Assembly: GCA_037179515.1 (NCBI GenBank)
Contig: JAXCGZ010021020.1
Coordinates: forward strand, 1-64,000
Direction of reading: 5' to 3'
DNA from: Halocaridina rubra
Lineage: Eukaryota > Arthropoda > Malacostraca > Decapoda > Atyidae
Length of the DNA: 64,000 nt
Part shown: positions 46,934 to 58,640 of the stretch, in pieces
Layout of the letters: each line of letters opens with the position of its first letter
Numbering within the stretch: position 1 is the first letter of the stretch
The notes under the pieces: generated by a model
The model's database searches: none
What the model saw: only the letters and a program-made list of their open reading frames with translations
What the model was told of the DNA's origin: nothing
Translations under genes and position numbers: made by a program

Positions 46934-48852
46934 TAGTGTTACCCCGGTTATTCGCGCTTCTTGGTTCGCGTTCTCACTCTATCGCGGTTTTTTTTTGGAT
47001 AAATTATTATTTTATTTTATGGGTATACGCAAAAATATTAAAATATTTAAATTTTTTTTTTTCAGTATTTTCATTTTTTTATTGAAATTTACGTTGCGTG
47101 CTGTTATTTATAATGTAAAGGGTGTTTTTTTAACAGTGCAGGGAGGGTTTATACAGTTCGTAAACGAAAAAATAATTGTAAATGAGTATGTGTCACGTCA
47201 TCATCACCTCATTCATCATAATTTTATCTATCACTTTCTTAAAAATTTACGTTGCTTGCTGTTATTTATAATGTAAAGGGTGTTTTTTTAACAGTGCAGG
47301 GAGGGTTTATACAGTACGTAAACGAAAAAATAATTGTAAATGAGTATGTATGTCACGTCATTATCACCTCATTCACCGTAATTTTATCTATCACTTTCAT
47401 AAAAATTTACGTTGCTTGCTGTTATTTATAATGTGAAGGGTGTTTTTTTAACAGTGCAGGGAGGGTTTATACAGTACGTAAACGAAAAAATAATTGTAAA
47501 TGAGTATGTATATCACGTCATTATCACCTCATTCACCGTAATTTTATCTATCACTTTCATAAAAATTTACGTTGCTTGCTGTTATTTATAATGTAAAGGG
47601 TGTTTTTTTAACAGTGCAGGGAGGGTTTATACAGTACGTAAATGAAAAAATAATTGTCAATGAGTATGTATGTCACGTCATTATCACCTCATTCACCGTA
47701 ATTTTATCTATCACTTTCATAAAAATTTACGTTGCTTGCTGTTATTTATAATGTAAAGGGTGTTTTTTTAACAGTGCAGGGAGGGTTTATACAGTACGTA
47801 AACGAAAAAATAATTGTAAATGAGTATGTATGTCATGTCATCATCACATTCACGGTAAGTTTTCCTATAGCTTTCATTAAAATTTACGTTGCTTGCTGTT
47901 ATCTATATGTTAAGGGTGTTTTTTTTTAACAGTGCAGGGAGGGTTTATACAGTACGTAAACGATAAAAATAATTGTAAATGAGTATGTATGTCACGTCAT
48001 TATCACCTCATTCACCGTAATTTTATCTATCACTTTCATAAAAATTTACGTTGCTTGCTGTTATTTATAATGTAAAGGTTGTTTTTTTAACAGTGCAGGG
48101 AGGGTTTATACAGTACGTAAACGAAAAAATAATTGTAAATGAGTATGTGTGTCACGTCATCATCACATTCACGGTAAGTTTTCCTATCACTTTCATAAAA
48201 ATTTACGTTGCTTGCTGTTATTTATAATGTTAAGGGTGTTTTTTTAACAGTGCAGGGAGGGTTTATACAGTACGTAAACGAAAAAATAATTGTAAATGAG
48301 TATGTATGTCACGTCATTATCACCTCATTCACCGTAATTTTATCTATCACTTTCATAAAAATTTACGTTGCTTGCTGTTATTTATAATGTAAAGGGTGTT
48401 TTTTTAGCAGTGCAGGGAGGGTTTATACAGTATGTAAACGAAAAAATAATTGTAAATGAGTATGTATGTCACGTCATCATCACATTCACGGTAAGTTTTC
48501 CTATCACTTTCATAAAAATTTACGTTGCTTGCTGTTATCTATAATGTAAAGGGTGTTTTTTTTAACAGTGCAGGGAGGGTTTATACAGTACGTAAACAAA
48601 AAAATAATTGTAAATGAGTATGTATGTCACGTCATTATCACCTCATTCACCGTAATTTTATCTATTCCTTTCATAAAAATTTACGTTGCTTACTGTTATT
48701 TATAATGTAAAGGGTGTTTTTTTAACAGTGCCGGGAGGGTTTATACAATGTAAACGTAAAAATATATTAAAATATCTATGTACATATAGGCGGATTTCCT
48801 GGTTCGCGCCGGGTCCCGGAACCGAACTACCGCGATAAGTGAGGCAACACTG
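46934..48852. mobile_element. Non-autonomous Tigger containing a satellite array
   Basis: The left end TAGTGTTACCCCGG and the right end, inverse CAGTGTTGCCTCAC, are flanked by TA (46932-46933, 48853-48854). The left ~150 bp (GGTATACGCAAAAATATT, CAGTATTTTCATTTTT) match the left end of the transposase-bearing Tigger at 61268. The interior is almost wholly the tandem array. Confidence 0.82.
47080..48760. repeat. ~160 bp satellite array, about 10.5 units
   Basis: ACGTTGC(T/G)TGCTGTTATTTATAAT starts units at 47091, 47249, 47409, 47569, 47729, 47886, 48048, 48205, 48365, 48522 and 48683, with spacings of 157-162 bp. Each unit has AACAGTGCAGGGAGGGTTTA and TATGTATGTCACGTCATTAT. Type A units (about 160 bp) contain CACCTCATTCACCGTAATTT; type B units (about 157 bp) contain CACATTCACGGTAAGTTTTC. 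Units from 47569 onward alternate A-B-A-B-A-B-A. Confidence 0.95.
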
Positions 48853-48854
48853 TA

Positions 48855-50230
48855 TGCTATTTTTGAGCAGGAGGATGCAAACGTTTTGCCGCCTCTGTAT
48901 CAGCTTATGCACCCTCGCACGCTATTTCCCTGATGATATTATATCAAAAGTTTGTTTGCTGTTTGTTCTTAATGCTTTTTTTCAATTCTTTTCATAACAT
49001 TTGATTGCATTAAGCTGTAGAAAAGGAGGAGGATGCGGGAGAACGAACCTCTTGCCAAAACGTTTTGCCGCTTCCGTATCAGCTGATGCTTATCACTATT
49101 CACGCACAATATCTTACTCATAAAATATTTATTTAATCACCCTATTGGGGTTTATCTAATTCTCAAGATTATAGTATTATTAATATTCCTTATTCTAAAC
49201 ATTATTCTGTCTTCTTTACATATCGACCATGCTGCATGAAATCTTAACGTACACAAAGTCAGCTGAGAGAAAAAGAAAACTATACAATTCGTTACAAAGA
49301 AAGTGTATATCGTGCTGTATATGGGAAACTTACATGAAATATATATATTCTCTACGCGTTATTTCCCGGACGATATTATATTGAAAGTTTGTTAGTTGTT
49401 TGTTCTTAATTGTTTTTTCATTTCTCTTCATAATGTTCAATCGCATTAAGCGATAGAAGAGAAGGAAGATGCAGGAGAACGAACCTTTATCTGCAAACGT
49501 TTTGGCGCTTCCGTATCAGCTGATACACCCACGCACGCTATTGCCCTGGCGATATTATATAGAAAGTTTTTTTGCTGTTTGTTCTTAATGCTTTTTATCA
49601 ATTCTCTTCATAATATTCGATTGCATTAAGCGGTAGAAGAGGAGGTGGATGAGGGAGAGCGAACCTCTATCTGCAAACGTTTTAGCACTTCCGTATCTGC
49701 TGATACACCCTCGCACGCTATTTCCCTGACAATATTTTATCGCAAGTTTGTTTGGTGTTTGTTCTTAATTATTTTTTTCAATTCTCTTCATAATATTCAA
49801 TCGCATTAAGCGGTAGCAGAGAAGGAGGATACGGGAGAACAAACCTCTAACCAAAACGTTGTGCCACTTCTGGATCAGCTGATCCTTATCACTATTCAGG
49901 CACAATATCGTACTCATTAAATATTTATTTACTCACCCTATTTGGGATTTATCTAATTTTCAAGATTATAGTATTATTAATATTCCTTGGTTCTAAACAT
50001 TATTCTATCTTCTTTACATATCGACCATTCTGCGCGAAAGCTTAACGTAAACAGAGTCAGCTGAGAGAAAAAGAAAACGTATACAATTCGTTACAAGGAA
50101 AACGTATATCGTATTGTACATGGAAAACTTTAATTAAATATATATATTCTATACACGCTATTTCCCTGATGATATTATATCAAAAGTTTGTCGTTGCTGT
50201 TTGTTCACAATGCTTTTTTTCAATCTTCAT
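48855..50230. repeat. Composite tandem repeat of U (~180 bp) and V (~270 bp) units
   Basis: U units contain ACGTTTTGCCGCTTCCGTAT and CAGCTGATGC, then GTTTGCTGTTTGTTCTTAAT; V units contain TTATCACTATTCACGCACAA to GAGAGAAAAAGAAAAC. Order: U (48866), V (49088), U (about 49370), U (49500), U (49680), V (49882), part U (50160). V starts at the same point inside U each time. Further copies are at 53745-54130. Confidence 0.82.
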
Positions 50231-50437
50231 AATATCACGTTCATATAAATTTATGCTTGCATGCTGTTATTAATAAAGTAAAGGGTGATTTGTTAACAGT
50301 GCAGGAAGGGTTTATACAGTAAAGGTAAAAATAAATGTAAAATACCTGTATATAAATATGATGCTCCTACTTCGTGAATTTTCACCTTTCGTGGCTGGTC
50401 CTGGAACTGAACCCCCGCGATAAATGTGGGAGCACTG
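50215..50437. mobile_element. Tigger right end, single copy
   Basis: TTCATATAAATTTATGCTTG, AACAGTGCAGGAAGGGTTTA and the terminal GGGAGCACTG followed by TA. Same terminal family as the satellite element. Duplicate at about 54125-54347. Confidence 0.75.
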
Positions 50438-51407
50438 TATATCTCTTACTGACTATCTTATTTTGAAGGTATGTGAACCCAATTTCATAAATGCTCTCTA
50501 AATAAGTTGCCTATGGATAGGTAACCCTTTTGGAAATTTGAAGGTATTTATGATTTGTAACTTATAATTACCAAGCACTAAGCACATATTCAGTATATAA
50601 GTCCAAAGTATTCCATGCTGGTAATATAATTAATATAAAGGGTTTCAAACCTTAAGCCGTTGGAATTTCAGTCTCAAAAAGGCCAATGGGTGCTTTGTGG
50701 ACTTTGAGCTTATGCGCATATGGTATTGCTTATGTATATTGAGGCATATGGCTCCCATGTATTGCAGGACATAGACAATTTTCAATATATATGACTCAGG
50801 TTTGGTGTAAAAGACTCATTTATCATCACATCATTATACTAACAATGGTAAAACTGTGTTACTGCTTTGGTACCTTGTAAATTTCTTCTTGATGAGAAAA
50901 TATTAATTAAATATTACTAAGTTTGGTGAAGACTCATTTATCATCAAGTCATTATCTTTAACTATGCGAAAACTGTTTTACTGCTGTGGATACCATGCAA
51001 ATTTCCTTTGATGTGTCTTTGTTGTAAAACACTCATTTATCATCACGTCATTATCTTAGACTATGTCGAAACTGCTGTTTGTTCTGTGCAAGTTTTGAGT
51101 TCTCAAAATAAGAGGGATACTGTGCATGCATAGTCCATATTGGATTAAGCAGTTTGGTAATATGTATTTTTATTGTAAAAATTTTTTCTCAGTTTACAGA
51201 AGTGGTATTTTGCATGAACTCTCAAACCAGTCCTTCTACATGCAAATCAACAATTCAAAACATAACATTGCATTATATCGTATAGTAGCCTTGGCTACAC
51301 TGATATAAGAAGTATTACTTTTATTATCAGTTTTGATATTAACTTGATAATTCATTTTTCTATTGTTTTTGTAATTCTGCATACAAATGACCAAAGACTG
51401 GCAGGCA

Positions 51408-52690
51408 CAGGGCCGGGCTTAGGAGATGCGGGGCCCAATTGGGAACACTTTGGTCTGTCCCAGGTTTCCTGACAAGTTGCACCAAGGTCTGTAGAATCAT
51501 GAAAGTCTATTATGGACTTTATTTCTCTGTGGTAGAATGGAAAGCAATAAAAAAAGCCCTTAAAAAATATATGTGAGTTAATAGACCAAATAAATGCAAG
51601 GTACATTTTAATATAAAATTGCATACATGTAAGCCTACAAGTAAAAAACAAAATTTGTATATCACCTCTAAAGAGTACGTGATCACAATACCACTTGTTT
51701 TAGTGACTGAAATAATTTATTAAAAGTATTAATATATTTTTGTTCAGAAAAAAATCAGAACTTAAGTGCACTGTTGGAAACAAATTATCTTTTTTTAATT
51801 TCTAAATATCACTTAACAATCATAAAAAATAAATGTGTTATATTTTTGTTGCCTTTTTTGATGAGAAAGTTGTTTTTGTTGCTATTTTCTCAGCAAAGTC
51901 TTTTAAAATTTTGTCTAAGTTTAAACTCCGGCTAATTTCAGATTTAATAGACATAATTGCCAAATTTTTCTAACGTTCTTGCTAAATTGTTTGATCTGAA
52001 GTAAGTTTTGATCAGTTTTAGCTTGGAAACACTCCTTGCTGCAGATGCCACAGTCATTGGAATTGTCAAGAAAATCCAAAGAGCAATAAATAAATTTGAA
52101 AATGCAGTAGACCTGTTGTTGCAAGCAAGGAATTCAAGAAATTTCATAGAGTTTTGAATCTCATGACAGAATTGGCTTTAGTGCCTCCATTTCCTCATGA
52201 GGCATGTATCCATCTATATTAGCCAATTTTGTGGTTTTAACCTGATCTTTTTCCTGTACAAGCTTTACCTCCGTCATTGCTACTTCCATGTCTGCTGCAC
52301 ATTTTCTTATAGTGTCCTTGGATAGGTCCTGAAAATTGCACAAGAATCCATATAACTTTTGATACATTTTCAGTTGTTCAAACCGTGTCTCAAGTGTTTG
52401 CAGTGCTTTATCTACCACTTGATTAAAACATTGCACTCTGAAGGCTGTTTTTGGATCTGGCAAAGGTTTATCTGCAGATTCATAATCAAATGATTTTCTT
52501 TTTATGCTTAAGCGCTTACTCTGAGTCTTGGATACAGGCTCAGCATCTAGGTCTTTGGCAAGTTCACTAGCATCAGTCAAGGCTTCATCAAAACCTTTTT
52601 CCCTTCATGTCTTTAACCAGTTACAAAGCTTTAGGAATGAAGAAAGCCCTGTGGTGACTTTCATTGTATCACTCAGAAGCTGCATCTTGG
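51408..52690 (-). pseudogene. hAT transposase C-terminal part (ZMYM1-like), left copy
   Basis: Minus strand: LLSDTMKVTTGLSSFLKLCN near 52680-52620, REKGFDEALTDASELAKDL, then KRKSFDYESADKPLPDPKTA, FNQVVDKALQTLETRFEQL and KLYGFLCNFQDL. After a stop come ALWIFLTIPMTVASAARSVS and KLKLIKTYFRSNN at 52090-51980, the hAT dimerisation region (normally TVASAERSFSKLKLIK, with the Glu here Ala). The element end CAGGGCCGGGCTTAGG at 51408 looks like a hAT terminal repeat. Frames are broken. The catalytic N-terminal half is not in this unit. Confidence 0.82.
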
Positions 52691-53600
52691 AGGCATTGAA
52701 TTCAACTGAATTTTGAGTGCCCCACTCAGATACCCTCTGCAAGTTGGAGTTGAGAGTAGAAGAAAGAGTGATACAAAACTGATTATGATTAGCAGATGAA
52801 GGTTGTATAGAAAAGACAGAGGAAAAGTGAAGGGTAGAGTTGTCAGCAAAGGCATGAAGAAGAGAGGAAGATGGGGATTGTAGAAGATCATTGATGATAA
52901 GGAACAGAGTAGGTGAAAGAACAGGGCCCTGCAGATCACCACTGGTAACAGAGAAGGGCTAGATATTGCACCATCAACAACTACAGATTTAAAACGGTCA
53001 AAAAGAAAACTGTAAATCAGAGAACAGAAAGAAGGGGTAAAGCCAAAGACAGGTAGTTTGGCCAACAGAGCCTTGTGCCAGACTCTGTCTAAACCCTTCG
53101 AGATATCAAGGGCAATGACAAAGGATTCCCCTTAGTTCCTCAGAGAAGATGACCATACATGAGTGAGATAAGACAGGAGGTCACCGGTGGATCTTGCCTT
53201 ACGGAAGCCGTACTGGTGATCGGAGGTAAGTGAGTTGGATTCAATGCATTTCAAGAAGTGAGCATTGAGCAAAGTTTCGAAAACTTTAGCAATGGAGGAG
53301 GTTATGGCAATAGGTCGATAGTTTGAAGGAATAGAGCTGTCACCCTTCTTAGGAACAGGTTGAACTAGAGCATGCTTCCAAATTGAAGGATAGATACTGG
53401 TTGACAAAATGAGGCGAAAAAGACAGCAAAGCACGGGAGCCAGTTCATTCGCAAACTCCTTAAGGAACCTTGCAGGGATACCATTGGGTCCAGATGCCTT
53501 GTTCGTCTTTAGATAGCGAAGAACCTTATGAACTTTGCGTGAAGAAAGGATAAGGGAGGGCATAGGTTAGAGAGGGGTAAAGACTGAGGGAAGGTGCGCT
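52690..53600 (-). pseudogene. Jockey-type LINE RT fragment, left copy
   Basis: Minus strand from 53563: MPSLILSSRKVHKVLRYLKT, NKASGPNGIPARFLKEFA (region 0-1), VPKKGDSSIPSNYRPIA, HQYGFRKARSTGDLLSYL, then VIALDISKGLDRVWHKALL (motif A, near 53100). FADNST near 52855 is the FADD box with the second Asp changed to Asn. WGTQNSVEFNASKMQ ends the LINE sequence at about 52683, where it joins hAT sequence directly; the LINE's 3' end is missing. It is cut at 53722 by the duplication junction. Confidence 0.85.
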
Positions 53601-54124
53601 GGAATCGGTTATAAAAGAGTTGGCAGAAAAATGAGAGCCAAATGGATTGGCTTTGTCAGTGGGGAGATTGGCTTTGTCAGTGGGAGAGCAAGCTATAGAA
53701 CCATCAGAACGAATGAGATGGGAAAAAGTGGTAGAAGTGGATGAGGATGCGGGAGAACGAAACTCTAACCAAAACGTTTTGCCACTTCCGGATCAGCTGA
53801 TCCTTATCACTATTCAGGCACAATATCTTACTCATAAAATATTTATTACTCACCCTATTTACGGTTTATCTTATTTTCAAGATTATAGTATTATTAATAT
53901 TCCTTGGTTCCAAGCATTATTCTATCTTTACATATCGACCATGCTGCACGAAAGCATAACATAAACAAAGTCAGCTGAGAGAAAAAGAAAACGCATACAA
54001 TTCGTTACAAAGAAAGAGTATATCGTACTGTACGTGGGAAACTTAGATGAAATATCTATATTCTCTACACACTATTTCCCTGATGATATTATATCGAAAG
54101 ATTGTTTGCTGTTCATTCATAATG

Positions 54125-54347
54125 CTTTTTTCAATTTTCATCATTTCACGTTCATATAAATTTATGCTTGCACGCTGTTAGTGATAAAGTAAAGGGTGAT
54201 TTTTTAACAGTGCAGGGAGGGTTTATACAGTAAAGGTAAAAATAAATGTAAAATGCCTGTTTTAAATACGGTGCTCCTACATTGCGAATTTTCACCTTTC
54301 GTGGCTGGTCCCGGAACTGAACCTCCGAGATAAATGAGGGAGCACTG
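54125..54347. mobile_element. Tigger right end, duplicated copy
   Basis: Copy of 50215-50437 in the right unit, ending GGGAGCACTG before TA. Confidence 0.75.
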
Positions 54348-55317
54348 TATATCTCATACTGACTATCTTATTTTGAAGGTATCTGAGCCCAATTTCATAA
54401 ATGCTCTCTAAATAAGTTGCCTATGGATAGATAACCCTATTGGAAATTCGAAGGTATTTATGATTTGTAACTTATAATTACCAATCACTAAGCACATATT
54501 TAGTACATAAGTCCAAAGTATCCCATGCTGGTAATATAATTAGAATAAAGGGTTTCAAACTTAAATCAGTTGGAATTTCAGTCTCAAAGAGGCCAATAGG
54601 TACTTTGTGGACTTTAAGCTTGTGCGCATATGGTATTGCTTATGTATTTTGAGGCATATGGCTCCTGTGTATTGCAGGACATAGACAATTTCCAATATAT
54701 ATGACTCAGGTTTGGTGTAGAAGACTCATTTATCATCACGTCATTATACTAACTATAATAAAACTGTTTTACTGCTGTGGTACCTTGTAAATTTTTTCTT
54801 GATGAGAAAATTTTAATTAAATATTGCTAAGTTTGGTGAAGACTCATTTATCATCACGTCATTATCTTTAACTATGTCAAAACTGTTTTACGGCTGTGGA
54901 AACCATGCGAATCTCCTTTGATGTGTCTTTGTTGTAAAAGACTCATTTATCATCACATCATTATCTTAAACTATGTAGAAACTGCTGTTTGTACTGTGCA
55001 AGTTTTAAGTTCTCAAAATAGGAGGGATACTGTGCATGCATAGTCCACACTGGATTAAGCAGTTTGGTCATATGTATTTATATTGTAAAAATTTTTTCTC
55101 AGTTTACAGAAGTGGTATTTTGCATGAACTCTCAACCCAGTCCTTCTACATGCGAATCAACAGTTCAAAACATAACATTTAAATGTGTCGTATAGTAGCC
55201 TTGGCTACATTGATATAAGAAGTATTACTTTTATTATCAGTTTTGATATTAATTTGATAATTCATTTTTCTATTGTTTTTGTAATTCTGCATACAAATGA
55301 CCAAAGACTGGCAGGTA

Positions 55318-56652
55318 CAGGGTCGGCCTTAGGAGGTGCGGGGCCCAATTGGGAACACTTTGGTCGGTCCCAGGTTTCCTGACAAGTTACACCAAGGTCT
55401 GTAGAATCATAAAAATATATGAAAGTCTATTATGGACTTTATATCTCTGTGGTAGAATGGAAAGCAATAAAAAATGCACTTAAAAATATATATGTGAGTT
55501 AATAGACCAAATAGATGCAAGCTACATTTTAATATAAAATTGCATACATGTAAGCCTACAAGTAAAAAACAAAAATTGTATATCACCTCTGAAAAGTACA
55601 TGGTCACAATACCACTTGTTTTAGTGACTGAAATAATTTATAAAAAATGTTAATTTATTTTTGGTTAGAAAAAAATCAGAATTTTAGTGCACTGTTGTAA
55701 ACAAATTATCTTTCTTGAATTTATAAATATCACTTAACAATCATAAACAATAAATGTATATTTTTGTTGCCTTTTTTGATGAGAGAGTTGTTGTTTTTCT
55801 TTTTTTGCTATTTTCGTAGCAAAGTCTTTTAAAATTTTGTCTAAGTTTAAACTCCGCCTAATTTCATATTTAATAGACATAATTGCCAAATGTTTTTAAC
55901 GTTCTTGCAGAATTGTTTGATCTCAAGTAAGTTTTGATCACTTTCAGTTTGGAAACACTCCTTGCTGCAGATGCCACAGTTCACTGGGATTGTCAAGAAA
56001 ATCCAAAGAGCAATAAATAAATTATAAAATGCAGTAGACCTGTTGTTGCAAGCAAGGAATTCAAGAAATTTCATAGGGTTTTGAATCTCATGACAGAATT
56101 GGCTTTAGTGCCTCTATTTTCTCACGAGGCATGTATCCACCTATATCAGCCAATTTTTTTAGCAGTCGAGAGAATACCGAAGATGGCCAGGGCGTACCCC
56201 GCTCACGCGACGCACAGAGGAGCCCGACCTCTGTTGAAACTGGACGAGGGTTAGACGACTAGTGAAGAGATGCGACCCCATATGAAAATGGGAACGCAAA
56301 TAGAGGAAGAAGAAGAAGAACCTGATCTTTTTCCTGTACCAGCTTGACCTCTGTCATTGCTACTTCCAGGTCTGCTGCACATTTTCTTATGGTGTCCTCG
56401 GATAGGTCCTGAAAATTGCACAAGAATCCATATAAATTTTGATACTTTTTCAGTTGTTCAGACCGTGTCTCGAGTGTTCACAGTGCTTTATCTACCACTT
56501 GATTAAAACATTGCACTTTGAAGGCTGTTTTTGGATCTGGCAAAGGTTTATCTGCAGATTCATAATCAAATAATTTTCTTTTTATGCTTAAGCGCTTACT
56601 CTGAGTCTTGGATACAGGCTCAGCATCTAGGTCTTTTTCAAGTTCACTAGCG
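55318..56652 (-). pseudogene. hAT transposase C-terminal part, right copy
   Basis: Same as 51408-52690. KRKLFDYESADKPLPDPKTA at about 56580-56520, dimerisation segment ALWIFLTIPVNCGICSKECF at about 56010-55960 (frameshifted). Terminal CAGGGTCGGCCTTAGG at 55318. Carries the 165 bp insert; the N-terminal side ends at 56652 in the deletion junction. Confidence 0.82.
56157..56321. mobile_element. Short retroposon-like insert with (GAA)n tail
   Basis: Absent from the left unit, where the flanks are continuous. It starts TTAGCAGTCGAGAGAATACC and ends in GAGGAAGAAGAAGAAG. Reads like the 3' end of a LINE or a SINE; family unknown. Confidence 0.65.
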
Positions 56653-56654
56653 TT

Positions 56655-58310
56655 GAGAGAATGAGGCGAAAAAGAGAGCAAAGCACAGGACCCAGTTCAT
56701 CCGCAAATTCCTTAAGGAACCTTGCAGGGATACCATCGGGTCCAGATGCCTTGTTCGTCTTTCACGAGCAAAGAACCTTATGAACTTTGTGTGGAAAAAG
56801 GATAAGGGAGGGCATAGGTTAGTGAGGGGTAAAGATTGAGGGACAGGTGTGCTGGAATCGTTTATAAAAGAGTTGGCAGAAAAATGAGAACCAAATGGAT
56901 TGGCTTTGTCAGTGGGGAGATTGTCTTTGTCAGTGGGAGAGCAAGCTATAGAACCATCAGAACGAATGAGATGGGGATACCTTGAGTTACAGAAGTGTTT
57001 GGTGAGGTTTTTGGCTAAGGATCAGAGCATTTGTCAGTAATAGAGGAGTTAAGGTCATCAACTTTCCTTCATATAAAGGAAGCCTTCGACCTTCAAATCT
57101 GAGCAGTACAGCAATTCCTAGCTACAATAAAAGCAGAGTGAGTTAAATCGGAAGGTGAGGCTTGGTAAGATTGGTGTGCCCGATTCTTGGCTTGGATAAT
57201 CATGGAGCAGGCATGGTCAAACCAATGTTTTGGAGGAGAGAAAGTTTTCGTAGAGTAGGGGATGCACGCCTCCATTCCCGAGGTCATGATCTCGGCAAAT
57301 TTTCGGACTACCTTATCAGGGTTGAAGGACCAAAATCAGTTGTCATCCCATGGGAATTCAAAGAGGAAGTTACGCAAAGTTTCACCTTGGGTACGCTCAA
57401 AGTTTCAAAGGCGGTGCTGAATAGGAGTGATTGGTGGAGGGGGAGCGAAAATGGAGGAGATTGAGATTAGAGAGTGGTCATATTTACCAAGAGGGTGAAA
57501 GCACTGAATAAGAGTAGTTTGAAGGGTTAGAAGTATGAAATAGGTCAAAAGTGTTTGCTGCATGTTCGTGTTGATTAGGAACGCCAGTATGACTGTTGAT
57601 AATTTGCTCTAGATCGTGAGTAATAAAGAAAGCAAGGGTCTCACTTCCTGCCACATCAGTGTGAGAAGAATTAAGGCACTATATGTAATGTACATTGAAG
57701 TTTCCAATGTAGAGAACTTCGGCATGTGGATGAGAAGATAGCAAGGACCCATGGCACAAGGATAGATATTCAAAGGAAGACACAAACTCGGTGGAGTTTG
57801 GAGAACAGTAGCCGAAGCAAAGGAATATAGTGGTAGTGGAGAGATAGATTTTTAGCCAGAGAACATCAAAGTCAGGAGATTCAAGGTCCATGAGCCTTGC
57901 AATAGGAGTGTCAGTGATGCAGTATGCACAAACCCCACCTTTGGAACGAAAACGAGTATACATACTATAGTGAAAGATTTGAAAAGGGTCAGTGGAAGTG
58001 TGGATAGACAGATGGATTTCAAATTGGAAGTGGAGCTTAGGGAGGAAAGTACCCAAATGCTATTCCACAGACGAAAGATTAGAGTTCTGACCACAAATGT
58101 TAAAATAGTGAAGAGTGAAAGAATCAGATCTATTGGGAGGGGCATGGTTAAGGGCAGAACCATTACTACCACCAGTCGTGTCTGCCCTCAATCCAAAATT
58201 GGAGTCAACAAGATCCTTGGAGATTCTTCGCACCCTTCTATGCCAGGTACTGGGGGCCATAAGCTGTGGACCTTCCATAAATATAGCAAATAGGAGGAAA
58301 AAAGAGGGCA
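56655..58310 (-). pseudogene. Jockey-type LINE: endonuclease and start of RT, right copy
   Basis: Minus strand from 58311: MPSFFLLFAIF..., SDSFTLHYFNICGQNSNLSS (endonuclease start), RSKGGVCAYCITDTPIARLM, LESPDFDVLWLKIYLSTTTI, LCFGYCSPNSTEF, AEVLYIGNFNVHYI near 57700 (GDFN motif, Asp changed to Asn). The linker GMEACIPYSTKTF and FDHACSMIIQAKNRAHQSY at 57270-57180 follows, then RT region 0 near 56760. The rest of RT was lost in the 820 bp deletion. Same family as 52690-53600 and 45535-45895. Confidence 0.85.
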
Positions 58311-58640
58311 AAAAGAGAGATATATGGGGAGTGTTGTGACTAGTTAAATGTAATGGAATAGCAAGAGATGTATAATGAATATGCCAGAATATTCAGTGCA
58401 GATGTAGGCATAAGTAAAGAACCGGCCCAAATTAAGACTCAACCCAGAGCTGTCTGGACCAGTCCTAGTTGTATTCTAATACCTTCAGCCATAGTCTTTC
58501 ACCTGGTGGCTGGTGCCATGGCCAACCTACTAATCAGAAAACTATTGAATTCTTCTGTAGAAGTCGTGCCTGCACACCTGAGGTGTGTCCCTTTATATTG
58601 GCACGTTATCATACCCTTGTCCATGGATATTTTCAACATC
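58311..58640. other. LINE leader / junction with hAT
   Basis: Non-coding. Contains the dispersed block GTGTTGTGACTAGTTAAATG ... GAATATGCCAGAATATTCAG at 58330-58400. Confidence 0.5.

Larger units (their letters stand above)
49820..53722. repeat. Tandem duplication, left unit (~3.9 kb)
   Basis: Collinear with 53733-56975 at a 3918 bp offset at the left end. Contains U/V repeat, Tigger end, a ~970 bp spacer (50438-51407) and a hAT C-terminal part, then LINE RT ending abruptly at 53722. Confidence 0.88.
53733..56975. repeat. Tandem duplication, right unit
   Basis: Collinear with the left unit but has a ~820 bp deletion (equivalent of 52580-53400) at 56653 and a ~165 bp insertion at 56157-56321. 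After 56975 the LINE continues to 58.3 kb, which the left unit lacks, so the right unit holds the original junction. Confidence 0.88.

Noticed and set aside
47080..48760. CRISPR-like regular array
   Set aside because: Units are continuous 157-162 bp tandem copies with no unique spacers, in a eukaryotic transposon.
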